Source: an uncultured Muribaculaceae bacterium
GTDB taxonomy: Bacteria > Bacteroidota > Bacteroidia > Bacteroidales > Muribaculaceae
DNA: 64,000 bases
Assembly (NCBI GenBank): GCA_910587475.1
Contig: CAJUMR010000005.1
Location: 1-64,000, forward strand
Direction: 5' to 3'
Below the pieces are notes generated by a model, which searched no databases, was not told where the DNA came from, and worked only from the letters and a program-made list of their open reading frames with translations. Both the position numbers and the translations under genes were made by a program. Position 1 is the first letter of the stretch. Each line of letters starts with the position of its first letter. Shown piece after piece: positions 34,546 to 43,451 of this stretch.

Positions 34546-34585
34546 CAAGGGCGTGCCTTGTCAATTTGACGATGGCACGCCCTTG
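34546..34585. terminator. Terminator between tyrA and the converging DUF3861 gene
   Basis: Perfect 12-bp inverted repeat CAAGGGCGTGCC (34546-34557) and GGCACGCCCTTG (34574-34585), 16-base loop, 15 bases past tyrA. It serves tyrA on the plus strand and probably the opposite gene too. Confidence 0.75.
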
Positions 34586-34614
34586 TCATGAAATTATTGT
34601 AGAATAGTCTTTGG

Positions 34615-34932
34615 TCAACAATGTTTATCGGACTTGTCGCAACCGCATTTGCAGCCAAGACGGTTTTTAACGCTCTGTTTGAACGCTTCAAACTGAGGCG
34701 CGAATTCGTTGAACAGTTCGAGGTCGCGGTTCTTTTTGATGACATGATGCATGAACCTCATGGCGAGGACAAATTCTTTGGCGTGTTTGTCTTTTTCGAA
34801 CAAGCCTGCTTCGCGGGTGCGTTGGATCATGGCATCAAGGTCGTGATGGCCTCCGAAATTGAAATTTACCACTTCGGCCATTTTGCCGTCCTTTGCCTCA
34901 ATGACATTCACATAATAAGATTTCTTATCCAT
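34615..34932 (-). CDS. DUF3861-like small protein with cysteine-rich tail
   Basis: This 105-residue cytoplasmic protein resembles the small DUF3861 family: a beta-rich start, then HHDLDAMIQRTREAGLF and a helical MRFMHHVIKKNRDLELFNEFAPQFEAFKQSVK. The final twelve residues read CKCGCDKSDKHC, four cysteines and a histidine that could bind a metal; a tail like this is not part of the family core. Function unknown. It stands alone; the 270 bases between it and galK contain the galK promoter and nothing else I can name. Confidence 0.7.
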   Translation of the reverse strand: MDKKSYYVNVIEAKDGKMAEVVNFNFGGHHDLDAMIQRTREAGLFEKDKHAKEFVLAMRFMHHVIKKNRDLELFNEFAPQFEAFKQSVKNRLGCKCGCDKSDKHC

Positions 34933-35095
34933 AATGTTGTGTAATTTAGTTAGTAATTGATGTTTTGTTGTTTTGCCAAGACAACGTTGCCGTTTGCTAA
35001 AAAGTTGAGCGAAAAAGTCTTAAAAGATCATATCATCAACTTTAACGGCTTTACCGACAGGATTTCACGCCGACGAGGTGTAATTCAATCTAAAG

Positions 35096-35126
35096 TTGCA
35101 CAACTCGAAAAAATTAAGTAGATTTG
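35096..35126 (+). promoter_or_regulatory. Promoter of the galK operon
   Basis: TTG (35096-35098), 20 bases, TAGATTTG (35119-35126). The start would be near 35131, leaving a leader of about 72 bases. Confidence 0.75.
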
Positions 35127-35202
35127 TGGAGTCAAAGACTGCATAATGCATCTGACACTATAATTAACTAAAATCATTAACAAAAAAATATTCCTCGATA
35201 TC

Positions 35203-36339
35203 ATGGAAATGGAAAATCGCATCAAAGACGAATTTTCGAAGCGTTTTGGCGCAGAAGGCGCTCTGTATGCTTCAGCAGGTCGCATCAATCTCATCGGCGA
35301 GCACACCGACTATAACGGTGGCTTTGTGTTTCCGGGAGCGATTGACAAGTGTATAATGGCCGAAATCAAGCCCAATGGCACGGATAAAGTCAAGGTTTTC
35401 TCGATTGACGTCGATGATTATGCCGAATTTGGACTTGAAGAAGCCGATGCTCCTGAACAGCAGTGGGCTCGCTATATTTTCGGAGTATGCCGCGAGATCG
35501 TCAAGCGCGGAGGAAAAGTCGGCGGTTTCGATGCCGTTTTCTCAGGCAACGTTCCTCTGGGCGCCGGCCTTTCGTCATCGGCAGCTCTTGAGAGCGTGTT
35601 TGCATATGCTTTGAACGACATTTTCAACGATAATTCGATCGACAAGTTTGAACTTGCGCGCATCGGTCAGTCGACCGAACACAACTATTGCGGTGTTAAA
35701 TGCGGTATAATGGACCAGTTTGCATCGGTGTTCGGAAAGAAAGACCATCTGATGCGTCTTGATTGCCGCTCGATGGAGTTTGAGTATTTCCCGTTCAAGC
35801 CCGAAGGTTATCGTCTCGTCCTCGTTGACTCAGTAGTGAAACACGAACTTGTCGGCTCACCCTATAACCGCCGCCGGGAATCATGCGAACGCGTGGCAGC
35901 CAAACTCGGCATCGAAACCCTTCGCGACGCAACGATGGAAAATCTCGAGCGCATCAAGAGTGAAATCAGCGAGGAAGACTATATGCGCGCCCGCTTTGTC
36001 ATCGGAGAAAAGCAGCGTGTGCTCGATGTCTGCGATGCGTTGGTCAAAGGCGATTACGAGACTGTCGGCGCAAGAATGTACGAAACCCACAACGGCCTTT
36101 CGAAAGATTATGAGGTGAGCTGTGAGGAATTGGATTTTCTCAATGATGTCGCCAAAGAGTGCGGCGTGACAGGCTCGCGTATCATGGGTGGCGGTTTCGG
36201 CGGTTGCACCATCAATCTCGTCAAGAATGATCTTTACGACAAATTTGTAAAGACTGCATCAGATAAATTTGCTCAGAAATATGGACACGCTCCCAAGATC
36301 TACGATGTTGTGATCTCTGAAGGAGCTCATAAGTGCTGA
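35203..36339 (+). CDS. galK: Galactokinase
   Basis: This 378-residue GHMP-family kinase makes galactose 1-phosphate. Signatures are the galactokinase motif GRINLIGEHTDYNGGFVFP (near 27-45), the ATP-binding PLGAGLSSSAALES and the C-terminal GSRIMGGGFGGCTINLV. It opens a three-gene unit with galM and a sugar nucleotidyltransferase, the first being 5 bases downstream. Confidence 0.96.
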   Translation: MEMENRIKDEFSKRFGAEGALYASAGRINLIGEHTDYNGGFVFPGAIDKCIMAEIKPNGTDKVKVFSIDVDDYAEFGLEEADAPEQQWARYIFGVCREIVKRGGKVGGFDAVFSGNVPLGAGLSSSAALESVFAYALNDIFNDNSIDKFELARIGQSTEHNYCGVKCGIMDQFASVFGKKDHLMRLDCRSMEFEYFPFKPEGYRLVLVDSVVKHELVGSPYNRRRESCERVAAKLGIETLRDATMENLERIKSEISEEDYMRARFVIGEKQRVLDVCDALVKGDYETVGARMYETHNGLSKDYEVSCEELDFLNDVAKECGVTGSRIMGGGFGGCTINLVKNDLYDKFVKTASDKFAQKYGHAPKIYDVVISEGAHKC

Positions 36340-36344
36340 CGGCA

Positions 36345-37406
36345 ATGGCAAACAGAAAGACAATCATAGAGCGCTTCGACACCCCTGATGGACGTATCGC
36401 CCTTGTCACGATGACAAACCGGCGCGGAGCATCGGTGGCGTTGAGCAATCTCGGCGCGGGTGTGGTCAGTGTGATGGTTCCGGATAGGGAAGGCCGCATG
36501 TCAGATGTGGTGATCGGCTATGATAATGTGGCTGATTATTTTTCTGACGGACCATGTGCTGGAAAGATCCCCGGGCGATATGCCAATCGCATCGCCCGCG
36601 GCCATTTCTCACTCAACGGGGTAGTCTATTCGCTGGCTGTCAACAATGGACCTAACGCTCTCCACGGAGGTCCCGGCGGCTTTCAGAACCGGTTGTGGGA
36701 TGTCAGTCTTGCCGGCGACGATGGAGTGAGGTTCACTCGTCTGAGTGCCGACGGAGAGGAGGGCTATCCAGGCAACCTTATGGTTGTGGCGTTGTATCGT
36801 TGGACCGACGACAATCGTCTCGAACTTACCTTGGAAGCTCAGACCGACAAGCCGACAATTGTCAATCTTACCAATCACTCATACTTCAATCTTTCGGGCC
36901 ATGACTCAGGATCAGTGCTTGATCATGAGCTGAAGCTTGCGGCGTCGAGTTACCTGCCGACCGACGACACTCTTATCCCAGAAGGGGCTATGGCGTCTGT
37001 GGCCGGTACTCCCATGGACTTCACAAAAGCTCATGTGATCGGTCGTGATATCAAAGCCGATTTTCCCGCATTGAAATATGGCAAGGGCTATGACAATTGT
37101 TGGGTGGTCGATAATTATGCGGCCGGATGCCTGCAGGTTGTAGCGGAATTGTTTGACCCGAAGTCGGGGCGTTGGCTGTGTGTCGAAACTGACCAGCCCG
37201 GTGTGCAGGTCTATACCGGCAATTGGCTTGCGGGGAGTCCCAAGGGCAAGAACGGCTATGAATACTCTGATTACGATGCTGTGGCGATCGAGTGTCAGGA
37301 TTTTCCCGACGCACCTAACCATCCGGAATTTCCGTCGACGGTTCTCGAGCCGTCGGATACCTATCGCCGTCATATAATATTTAATTTCAAAACAAAAGCA
37401 AAATGA
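36345..37406 (+). CDS. galM: Aldose 1-epimerase (galactose mutarotase)
   Basis: This 353-residue protein interconverts the anomers of galactose or glucose so that GalK can use them. Motifs: GRYANRIARGHFSLNG (substrate arginine), NNGPNALHGG (catalytic His), VNLTNHSYFNLSGHDSG (second His) and a late catalytic Glu region DYDAVAIECQDFPD. There is no signal peptide. ATG 36345 (MANRKT) is chosen; the frame is open further upstream into galK. Its stop overlaps the next start (ATGA). Confidence 0.94.
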   Translation: MANRKTIIERFDTPDGRIALVTMTNRRGASVALSNLGAGVVSVMVPDREGRMSDVVIGYDNVADYFSDGPCAGKIPGRYANRIARGHFSLNGVVYSLAVNNGPNALHGGPGGFQNRLWDVSLAGDDGVRFTRLSADGEEGYPGNLMVVALYRWTDDNRLELTLEAQTDKPTIVNLTNHSYFNLSGHDSGSVLDHELKLAASSYLPTDDTLIPEGAMASVAGTPMDFTKAHVIGRDIKADFPALKYGKGYDNCWVVDNYAAGCLQVVAELFDPKSGRWLCVETDQPGVQVYTGNWLAGSPKGKNGYEYSDYDAVAIECQDFPDAPNHPEFPSTVLEPSDTYRRHIIFNFKTKAK

Positions 37407-38302
37407 AACCAACATTATTGGTGCTCGCTGCCGGCATGGGTAGCCGTTACGGAGGTCTGAAACAGCTTGACGGCCTTGGCCCCCACGGTGAAACTATAAT
37501 GGATTATTCGATCTATGATGCTCTTCAAGCCGGCTTCGGCAAGGTGGTGTTTGTCATCCGTAAGGACATTGAGAATGAATTTCGTGAAAAGATACTGTCG
37601 AAATACGAAGGCCACATTCCGGTGGAAGTAGTGTTTCAGGCCATTGACGATCTGCCCTCCGGCTTTGTAAATCCCGAAGGCCGGACCAAGCCTTGGGGCA
37701 CAAATCATGCAGTGATGATGGCAGCCGGAGTTATCAATGAACCCTTTGCGGTGATCAATGCCGATGATTTCTACGGCCGCGATGCGTTTGAAGTCGTAGC
37801 CCGGTCATTGGCTACAGCCCGCCCCGGCGAGTATTCGCTGGTAGGGTTCAGAGTCGGTAACACGATGAGTCCCAATGGATCAGTTGCGCGCGGTGTCTGT
37901 GGAACTGATGATGAAGGCCGCCTGACCGACGTCGTCGAACGCAAGGACATACGTTATGACGACAACGGTCGCATCGTATTCAATGACGAAAATGGTGAAA
38001 TATGTGTGCTGGCACCTGAGACACCTGTGTCGATGAACCTCTGGGGGCTAATGCCCGACTATTTCGCATTGTCGCAGCGTGAGTTTACTAACTATCTCAA
38101 GGATAACATCGACAACCCTAAAGCTGAAATGACCATACCTGATTGTATGGACGGGTTGATTAAAAGTGGTGAGGTCAATGTGAAAGTGCTCGACACCACC
38201 TCACGTTGGTTCGGCGTCACCTATGCCGGCGATCGTCCTGGTGTGGTCGAAAAATTTGCGGAACTTCATCGGCAGGGTCTCTATCCCGACCGATTGTTCT
38301 GA
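37403..38302 (+). CDS. Sugar-1-phosphate nucleotidyltransferase-like protein
   Basis: This 299-residue protein has the nucleotidyltransferase fold signature at its start (LVLAAGMGSRYGGLKQLDGLGP) and an INADDFYG metal site near residue 117. It is not close to RmlA, GalU or GlmU in length or motif detail. It shares an operon with galK and galM by ATGA overlap, and no galT is seen, so it may activate galactose 1-phosphate directly to a nucleotide sugar. That role is inference. Confidence 0.8.
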   Translation: MKPTLLVLAAGMGSRYGGLKQLDGLGPHGETIMDYSIYDALQAGFGKVVFVIRKDIENEFREKILSKYEGHIPVEVVFQAIDDLPSGFVNPEGRTKPWGTNHAVMMAAGVINEPFAVINADDFYGRDAFEVVARSLATARPGEYSLVGFRVGNTMSPNGSVARGVCGTDDEGRLTDVVERKDIRYDDNGRIVFNDENGEICVLAPETPVSMNLWGLMPDYFALSQREFTNYLKDNIDNPKAEMTIPDCMDGLIKSGEVNVKVLDTTSRWFGVTYAGDRPGVVEKFAELHRQGLYPDRLF

Positions 38303-38327
38303 CCTCTGATCAGTAATATATTACGTC

Positions 38328-38359
38328 CGATGGCCGGCTTCTTGAAAGTCCGGCCATCG
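38328..38359. terminator. Bidirectional terminator between the gal operon and gluQRS
   Basis: Perfect 10-bp inverted repeat CGATGGCCGG (38328-38337) and CCGGCCATCG (38350-38359), 12-base loop, between convergent stops at 38302 and 38370. T tracts are weak. Confidence 0.6.
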
Positions 38360-38369
38360 ATGATTCATA

Positions 38370-39320
38370 TCATATGTCATATGCCAGACTTTTCACGGCC
38401 GGCACTTTGTCCCAATCGAATGCTGCTGCGAGTTGCGTTGCCGAGATCGGAGCCGGCTCAGGTAGAATGTTGGCAAGATATCCGATCAGTCCGACGATCT
38501 CCTCTGCCGAATGATGCTTGCGCAGTTCGGCCATGCTCATCGACTGGTCGCGTTTTGACAGGCGCTGACCATCGAGGTTGCAGATCAATGGAAGATGGGC
38601 GAACTGGGGCGGGTCGTAACCCAGAAGATTATAAAGGTAGATCTGTTGGGCTGACGAAAGCAGCAGGTCACAACCTCTGACAACTTCAGTCACTCCCATC
38701 AGAGCATCGTCGAGAACTACGGCGAGCTGGTAGGCCCAGGCGCCGTCTGCCCTTCGCAGGACAAAGTCGCCGCAGTGCTCCGCGAGGTTGACGGATTGCC
38801 GTCCGTAGGTGCGGTCGTCGAACGTTATGCACTCCGATGGCACGTAGAGCCTTGTGGCGCGATAATTTCCCGACGGTTTGTTGTCGAATGGAGGAACCGG
38901 AGCAGGGCGGCATATTCCGTGGTAGACGATACGTCCGTCGGATTCGTGAGGCGCTTGTGTCGCCATGATGTCGGCGCGTGTGCAGTAGCAAGGATATGTC
39001 ATGCCGGTTGCTTCAAGTCTGGCGAGGGCTTTTTCATAGATGTGGCCGCGACGGCTCTGTGAGTACGGTCCTGCAGGCCCGAGGTCATCGAGTCCGCCTT
39101 CGTCCCAATCGAGACCGAGCCATGACAGATCATCCTCAATCATGCGGGCATACTCCATCTTAGACCGCTGAGGATCGAGATCTTCAATCCTGAGAAGCCA
39201 TTTCCCGCCACGGCTGCGCACCGACATCCATGATATCAATGCCGTGAATACATTGCCTAAGTGCATCCTTCCGCTCGGCGAAGGGGCGAATCTTCCTTTG
39301 ATGGTCTGTTGTGTACTCAT
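38370..39320 (-). CDS. gluQRS: Glutamyl-Q tRNA(Asp) synthetase (GluQRS)
   Basis: This 316-residue protein is a shortened glutamyl-tRNA synthetase without an anticodon-binding domain. It attaches glutamate to queuosine-34 of tRNA-Asp. The HIGH-type motif is SPSGRMHLGN (near 13-22), the zinc site CYC...YHGIC is present and the KMSKS-type loop is RLSKRD. The start at ATG 39320 (MSTQQTIKGRFAPSPSG) is chosen because the frame upstream crosses the promoter box at 39374-39381 and has no family similarity. Confidence 0.92.
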   Translation of the reverse strand: MSTQQTIKGRFAPSPSGRMHLGNVFTALISWMSVRSRGGKWLLRIEDLDPQRSKMEYARMIEDDLSWLGLDWDEGGLDDLGPAGPYSQSRRGHIYEKALARLEATGMTYPCYCTRADIMATQAPHESDGRIVYHGICRPAPVPPFDNKPSGNYRATRLYVPSECITFDDRTYGRQSVNLAEHCGDFVLRRADGAWAYQLAVVLDDALMGVTEVVRGCDLLLSSAQQIYLYNLLGYDPPQFAHLPLICNLDGQRLSKRDQSMSMAELRKHHSAEEIVGLIGYLANILPEPAPISATQLAAAFDWDKVPAVKSLAYDI

Positions 39321-39373
39321 GCTGTTTTGTTCTGAGACCGGTGCCAAAATCATGTCGACATGCAATGGCTGTG

Positions 39374-39381
39374 CAAATTTA
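39374..39381 (-). promoter_or_regulatory. -7 box of gluQRS
   Basis: TAAATTTG on the minus strand, 54 bases before the chosen start. No clear -33 element. Confidence 0.45.
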
Positions 39382-39497
39382 CGATTTTTTGTGCTCGGAT
39401 GTGTATGCCGGAGCTGTTGTATAAGATAAAATCTGTAGAACAAAGAAATTTTCGTAACTTTATGGTCTGAATATTTGTTGTCTAACTGATGTGCATA

Positions 39498-41036
39498 ATG
39501 CAAATATTACGAAAAATCGTTAGCGCGATGTTTATCTTTCTGACATTCATGACAGTGAATGGTGCAGAAGCGATCGACAGCGTCAGCTATTCGGCTTCGT
39601 TCATGACCAATTTTTCAAGTGGTCAGTATGCGCCGTACATGATAGGATCATGGAACGGCGATCGGTCGACGATGAAAAATTCGGCTATCGCTGATTTTTG
39701 TGCAGAAAAATCGATGTCGACTTCCCGACGTTTCGATTGGGGAGCCGGGATAGAGTTTTTGGCCGGATATCAACACCCGGCATCATATGAAATGTTTGAT
39801 GCAGAGACATACACATGGATTGCCCGCAAAATGCGTCCTGCGCCTGTATCATTGCGCACACTCTATGCTGAATTGCATTACCGCAGCATCCATGTCTTGG
39901 CGGGAATGAAGCCTCAGCGGTCGAAAATTGTCGATGACAGGCTTTCATCAGGAGATCTTGTCCGCAGCAACAATGCCAGGCCTATCCCCGGATTGTCTGT
40001 CGGATTTGTTGATTTTCAGGATATACCCTTTACAAACGGCTGGCTTCAGGTCGACTGTCAGATAATGTATGGTAAATTCATGGACGATGATTATCGGCGG
40101 AAGCAGTTCAACTACTATAACCAACTTGTGGCCACAGACCTGTATTACACCTATAAATATTGTCTGTTCAGAACAAAGCCGACCGAACGATTGTCGGTGA
40201 TATTCGGCATGCAGGCGGCGGGTCAGTTCGGCGGCACTACCGAATTTTATTACCGCGGACATCTGCGCTATGCCGAGCATCGTGGTTTCAGGGTGAAAGA
40301 CGTTATAAAGATGCTCGTGCCGACACTTGACAACGGAAATGGCTACTATGAAGGCAATTCGCTTGGCGCCTGGTCGCTGCGCGGACGCTACCGCTTTGCC
40401 AACGATAACGAGATCTCGGTCTATTGGGAGAAGTTCTTTGAGGACGGCTCAGGCATCGGATGTCGCAACGGCATGGATGGTCTATATGGCGTACAATTAT
40501 CATTTGCCCGTCGCGGATGGCTCAACAGTGTTGTTGCCGAGTATCTCGATTTCCGCAATCAGAGCGGCCCGTTGCATTTCGCCCCCGGCGATCACATCGG
40601 CCCGTCGATCTCCACAGAAGCAACCGGCGGCGACAATTATTATAACAACGATACTTACGGATCGTATGTCAATTATGGCATGGCCATCGGTTCGCCAATG
40701 GTTATGGCGCCGATCTATAATTCCAACGGTTATCCGGAATTCATATTTAACCGCATGAGAGGCGTCCATGTAGCAGTTGCAGGTTCGCCGACGGGTGAGA
40801 TCAGTTATAAGCTGATGGCCGGATGGCAAAAAGGCTATGCCATGGGCCGCATTCCGTTGCCTCATGCAAAGTCTGATGTCTCTGCAATGATGGAGATTGA
40901 CTGGAACGCTTCGCGGCTGTGCGATGGACTTTCGGTCGACTGCCGCGTGGCTGTTGACCGGGGCGGATTGCGTGGAGACAATTTAGGCGCGGCTTTGACC
41001 GTCAGATATTCAGGTTCTATAAATTATAAGAAATGA
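39498..41036 (+). CDS. Wzi-family capsule assembly outer membrane protein
   Basis: This protein of 512 residues (515 from an ATG at 39489) has a signal peptide ending near AEA. It matches Bacteroidota proteins annotated as capsule assembly Wzi family: GAGIEFLAGYQHPASYE, LAGMKPQRSKIVDDRLSSGD and NNARPIPGLSVGFVDFQDIP. Aromatic beta-strand patterns run to the end, fitting an outer-membrane barrel. In E. coli, Wzi helps attach capsule to the surface. It starts an operon with nonulosonate genes. A TAACTTTA box (39455-39462) is one base off the -7 consensus. Confidence 0.85.
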   Translation: MQILRKIVSAMFIFLTFMTVNGAEAIDSVSYSASFMTNFSSGQYAPYMIGSWNGDRSTMKNSAIADFCAEKSMSTSRRFDWGAGIEFLAGYQHPASYEMFDAETYTWIARKMRPAPVSLRTLYAELHYRSIHVLAGMKPQRSKIVDDRLSSGDLVRSNNARPIPGLSVGFVDFQDIPFTNGWLQVDCQIMYGKFMDDDYRRKQFNYYNQLVATDLYYTYKYCLFRTKPTERLSVIFGMQAAGQFGGTTEFYYRGHLRYAEHRGFRVKDVIKMLVPTLDNGNGYYEGNSLGAWSLRGRYRFANDNEISVYWEKFFEDGSGIGCRNGMDGLYGVQLSFARRGWLNSVVAEYLDFRNQSGPLHFAPGDHIGPSISTEATGGDNYYNNDTYGSYVNYGMAIGSPMVMAPIYNSNGYPEFIFNRMRGVHVAVAGSPTGEISYKLMAGWQKGYAMGRIPLPHAKSDVSAMMEIDWNASRLCDGLSVDCRVAVDRGGLRGDNLGAALTVRYSGSINYKK

Positions 41037-41497
41037 CAGCCATGTACAGACGCTTAATCATATTGTTGACAATTGCCGTTATGGCATTGTGCGGTTGCCG
41101 TGTCAACAATGGCGACATAGGCGACTATTTCGGCGCGTGGTTGCTCTATTCGATGACAGTCGACGGCGAGGTGCCCGAAGATTTCAATCCGGAGCAGACC
41201 TACTGGGAGTTTCAGAACAATATTGTCCAGATATCGCGTGTGTCCTACATGTTTGAAAAGAAAGGACGATGGGGCACATGGAGCGAGGACGACAATACAT
41301 TGTTGCTTAATTTTACGCATTATCAAGAGGGTTACGAGCCGGGATCAGCGCAATATCGTGCGCCCGAATGGCTTGGTTTCCCTCAAAACAGCATAATACC
41401 ATTGACCTTTGTCAGCAGGTCGTCAAAACGCATGGAGTTGACCTGGCGCGATGTCGAAGGTAAAATCTACGTTTATTCACTTCGAAAACTCTGGTAA
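41033..41497 (+). CDS. Small lipocalin-like lipoprotein
   Basis: This 154-residue protein begins with a lipoprotein-type signal (VMALCGC, cysteine near residue 21-23). The rest is beta-rich with the pattern of Bacteroidota lipocalin-like domains: GAWLLYSMTVDGE, then YWEFQNNIVQISRV and GRWGTWSEDDNTLLLNFTHY. The start ATG overlaps the stop of the Wzi gene (ATGA); an ATG nine bases on is also possible. Role unknown; the operon suggests a surface or capsule link. Confidence 0.7.
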   Translation: MTAMYRRLIILLTIAVMALCGCRVNNGDIGDYFGAWLLYSMTVDGEVPEDFNPEQTYWEFQNNIVQISRVSYMFEKKGRWGTWSEDDNTLLLNFTHYQEGYEPGSAQYRAPEWLGFPQNSIIPLTFVSRSSKRMELTWRDVEGKIYVYSLRKLW

Positions 41498-41502
41498 AAA
41501 CG

Positions 41503-42492
41503 ATGATAAACTCAAATAAACCGGTTCTTGTCACAGGTGCTGATGGATTTATCGGCTCACACCTGACCGAACTCCTTCTGTCGAGCGGATATAAAGTCAG
41601 AGCGCTTGCTCAATATAACTCTTTCAACTCATGGGGCTGGCTCGAAGGGCTGCATGCGCCCGGTCTCGAGGTGGTGTGCGGGGATGTCAGGGACGCAGAC
41701 TTCTGCCGCGAACTTGCCGCCGGTTGTGGCACGATATTTCACCTGGCAGCACTGATAGCCATCCCTTACAGCTATATAGCCCCCGACAGCTATGTCGACA
41801 CAAACATCAAAGGCACAATGAACATGTGTCAGGCTGCCCGTGCGGCCGGAGTCGACCGCATAATCGTCACCTCCACATCGGAGGTCTATGGAACAGCGGT
41901 CGAGGTGCCGATCCCCGAAACGCATCCGCGGCAGCCTCAGTCGCCCTATTCTGCAACAAAGATCGGGGCCGACGCCATCGCCGAGAGTTTTTATAATGCG
42001 TTCGGCTTGCCGCTTGTGATAGCCCGTCCGTTCAACACCTACGGCCCGCGACAGAGCGCGAGAGCCATAATCCCCACGATCATAAGCCAGATTGCGTCGG
42101 GCATGCGAGTGATCAAAGTCGGTGATCTCTCTCCGACCCGCGATTTCAATTATGTCGAGGATACTTGCCGGGGCTTCCTTGCCTTGGCCAATGCCGAGGG
42201 CATTGAAGGACGCAACATCAACATCGCGACCGGAACCGAAGTGTCTATGGCTGAAACATTGCACCTCATAGCCGAGCTGATGAATGCTGATGTTGAATAT
42301 GTTGTCGATCCCGAGCGTCTGCGTCCGTCAAAAAGTGAGGTGCGGCGACTCTGTGGCGATAACAGGGTGATCGAAGCGACCACAGACTGGCGTCCGCAGG
42401 TGACATTGCGCGAAGGATTGAAGCGCACGATCGAATGGTTCTCTGATCCGGCCAACCTTGCCCGTTACAAGGTGGACATCTATAACCGTTGA
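41503..42492 (+). CDS. legB: LegB-like NAD-dependent 4,6-dehydratase
   Basis: This 329-residue short-chain dehydrogenase resembles LegB, which makes the 4-keto-6-deoxy intermediate from a GlcNAc nucleotide in legionaminic acid synthesis. The cofactor loop is TGADGFIGSH (11-20) and the catalytic YxxxK is YSATK near residue 155. The segment YNSFNSWGWLE is characteristic of this branch. It begins 5 bases after the lipocalin-like gene. Confidence 0.85.
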   Translation: MINSNKPVLVTGADGFIGSHLTELLLSSGYKVRALAQYNSFNSWGWLEGLHAPGLEVVCGDVRDADFCRELAAGCGTIFHLAALIAIPYSYIAPDSYVDTNIKGTMNMCQAARAAGVDRIIVTSTSEVYGTAVEVPIPETHPRQPQSPYSATKIGADAIAESFYNAFGLPLVIARPFNTYGPRQSARAIIPTIISQIASGMRVIKVGDLSPTRDFNYVEDTCRGFLALANAEGIEGRNINIATGTEVSMAETLHLIAELMNADVEYVVDPERLRPSKSEVRRLCGDNRVIEATTDWRPQVTLREGLKRTIEWFSDPANLARYKVDIYNR

Positions 42493-42493
42493 T

Positions 42494-43441
42494 ATGAAAA
42501 AGATCATCAACATATTGTTTCTCGGTGGCGCTAAACGGGTGTCTCTGGCTGAGAAACTGAAAGATGCCGGCCGTCGGCGCGGGATCGCGATCAATATATT
42601 CAGTCATGAACTCGGGCCGTGTGAACCGATCGCATCTGTCGGAAAGGTGATCGTCGGTAATAAATATTCTGACCCTCGGATTCTTGATGAGCTCGGTGAG
42701 GTGATACGCTCGAATGATATTGACATAGTATTGCCGTTCATCGATCCTTCGATTGAGATAGCACGATTGTGTGCCGATCGTTACGGGGTGTTCTCTCCGG
42801 TTTCAGACGCTGCATTGGCTTCGAGCATGTTTGACAAGGTCGATGGGGCTGCACTGTTCGAAGCAAATTCCTTGCCGATCCCCGACACTTATCGGACACT
42901 CGACGAGATCGTCTATCCGGCCATCTTCAAGCCTCGCCGCGGATCGGCCTCGAAAGGCATAATGATTGTACGGTCGGTTGACGAAGCCAGTCGTATTGCC
43001 GATCGCGACAATTATCTTGTGCAGCAGTATATCGGAAATAACGAGGAGTACACGCTCGATTGTTATGTCGGCATGAACGATAATGAGATAAAATGCATCG
43101 TGCCGCGTGTGCGTCTGGCTACTGTTGGGGGTGAAGTGTCGAAGACACGCACTTGCAGAGACCTGCGATTGATCAGTCTCGGAGAAAGAGTCATTAAGTC
43201 GCTTGGGTTCAAGGGGTGTGTCACGTTGCAGTTCCTCAAGGATCTCGATACGGGAGAATATAAACTGATGGAGATAAATCCCAGGCTTGGAGGCGGTGTG
43301 ATCTGCTCGATATGTGCGGGTGCTGACATTCCCGGCATGATCATCGATGAGTTTTGCGGAGACACCGCACATCGGGTAACCGACTGGAGCGACGGCGCTT
43401 TGATGACGCGGTATATGCAGGAGGTTATGTTCTATGAATAA
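42494..43441 (+). CDS. ATP-grasp domain protein in a nonulosonate operon
   Basis: This 315-residue protein has an N-terminal pre-ATP-grasp domain (ILFLGGAKRVSLAEKL) and an ATP-grasp core: ATP-binding FKPRRGSASKGI near 150 and the metal site LMEINPRLGGGV. It resembles carbamoyl-phosphate-synthase-like ligases found in surface sugar clusters. It would join a carboxylate to an amine, perhaps an amino acid onto a sugar. It starts 1 base after the legB stop; the frame also runs upstream over legB without similarity. Confidence 0.82.
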   Translation: MKKIINILFLGGAKRVSLAEKLKDAGRRRGIAINIFSHELGPCEPIASVGKVIVGNKYSDPRILDELGEVIRSNDIDIVLPFIDPSIEIARLCADRYGVFSPVSDAALASSMFDKVDGAALFEANSLPIPDTYRTLDEIVYPAIFKPRRGSASKGIMIVRSVDEASRIADRDNYLVQQYIGNNEEYTLDCYVGMNDNEIKCIVPRVRLATVGGEVSKTRTCRDLRLISLGERVIKSLGFKGCVTLQFLKDLDTGEYKLMEINPRLGGGVICSICAGADIPGMIIDEFCGDTAHRVTDWSDGALMTRYMQEVMFYE

Positions 43442-43451
43442 CTGATTGAAT

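Noticed and set aside
35144..35161. Tiny frame (five codons) in the galK leader
   Set aside because: Too short, with no codon signal and no terminator in the leader to suggest attenuation.
39321..39503. 61-residue N-terminal extension of GluQRS
   Set aside because: It crosses the -7 box at 39374-39381 and lacks family similarity.
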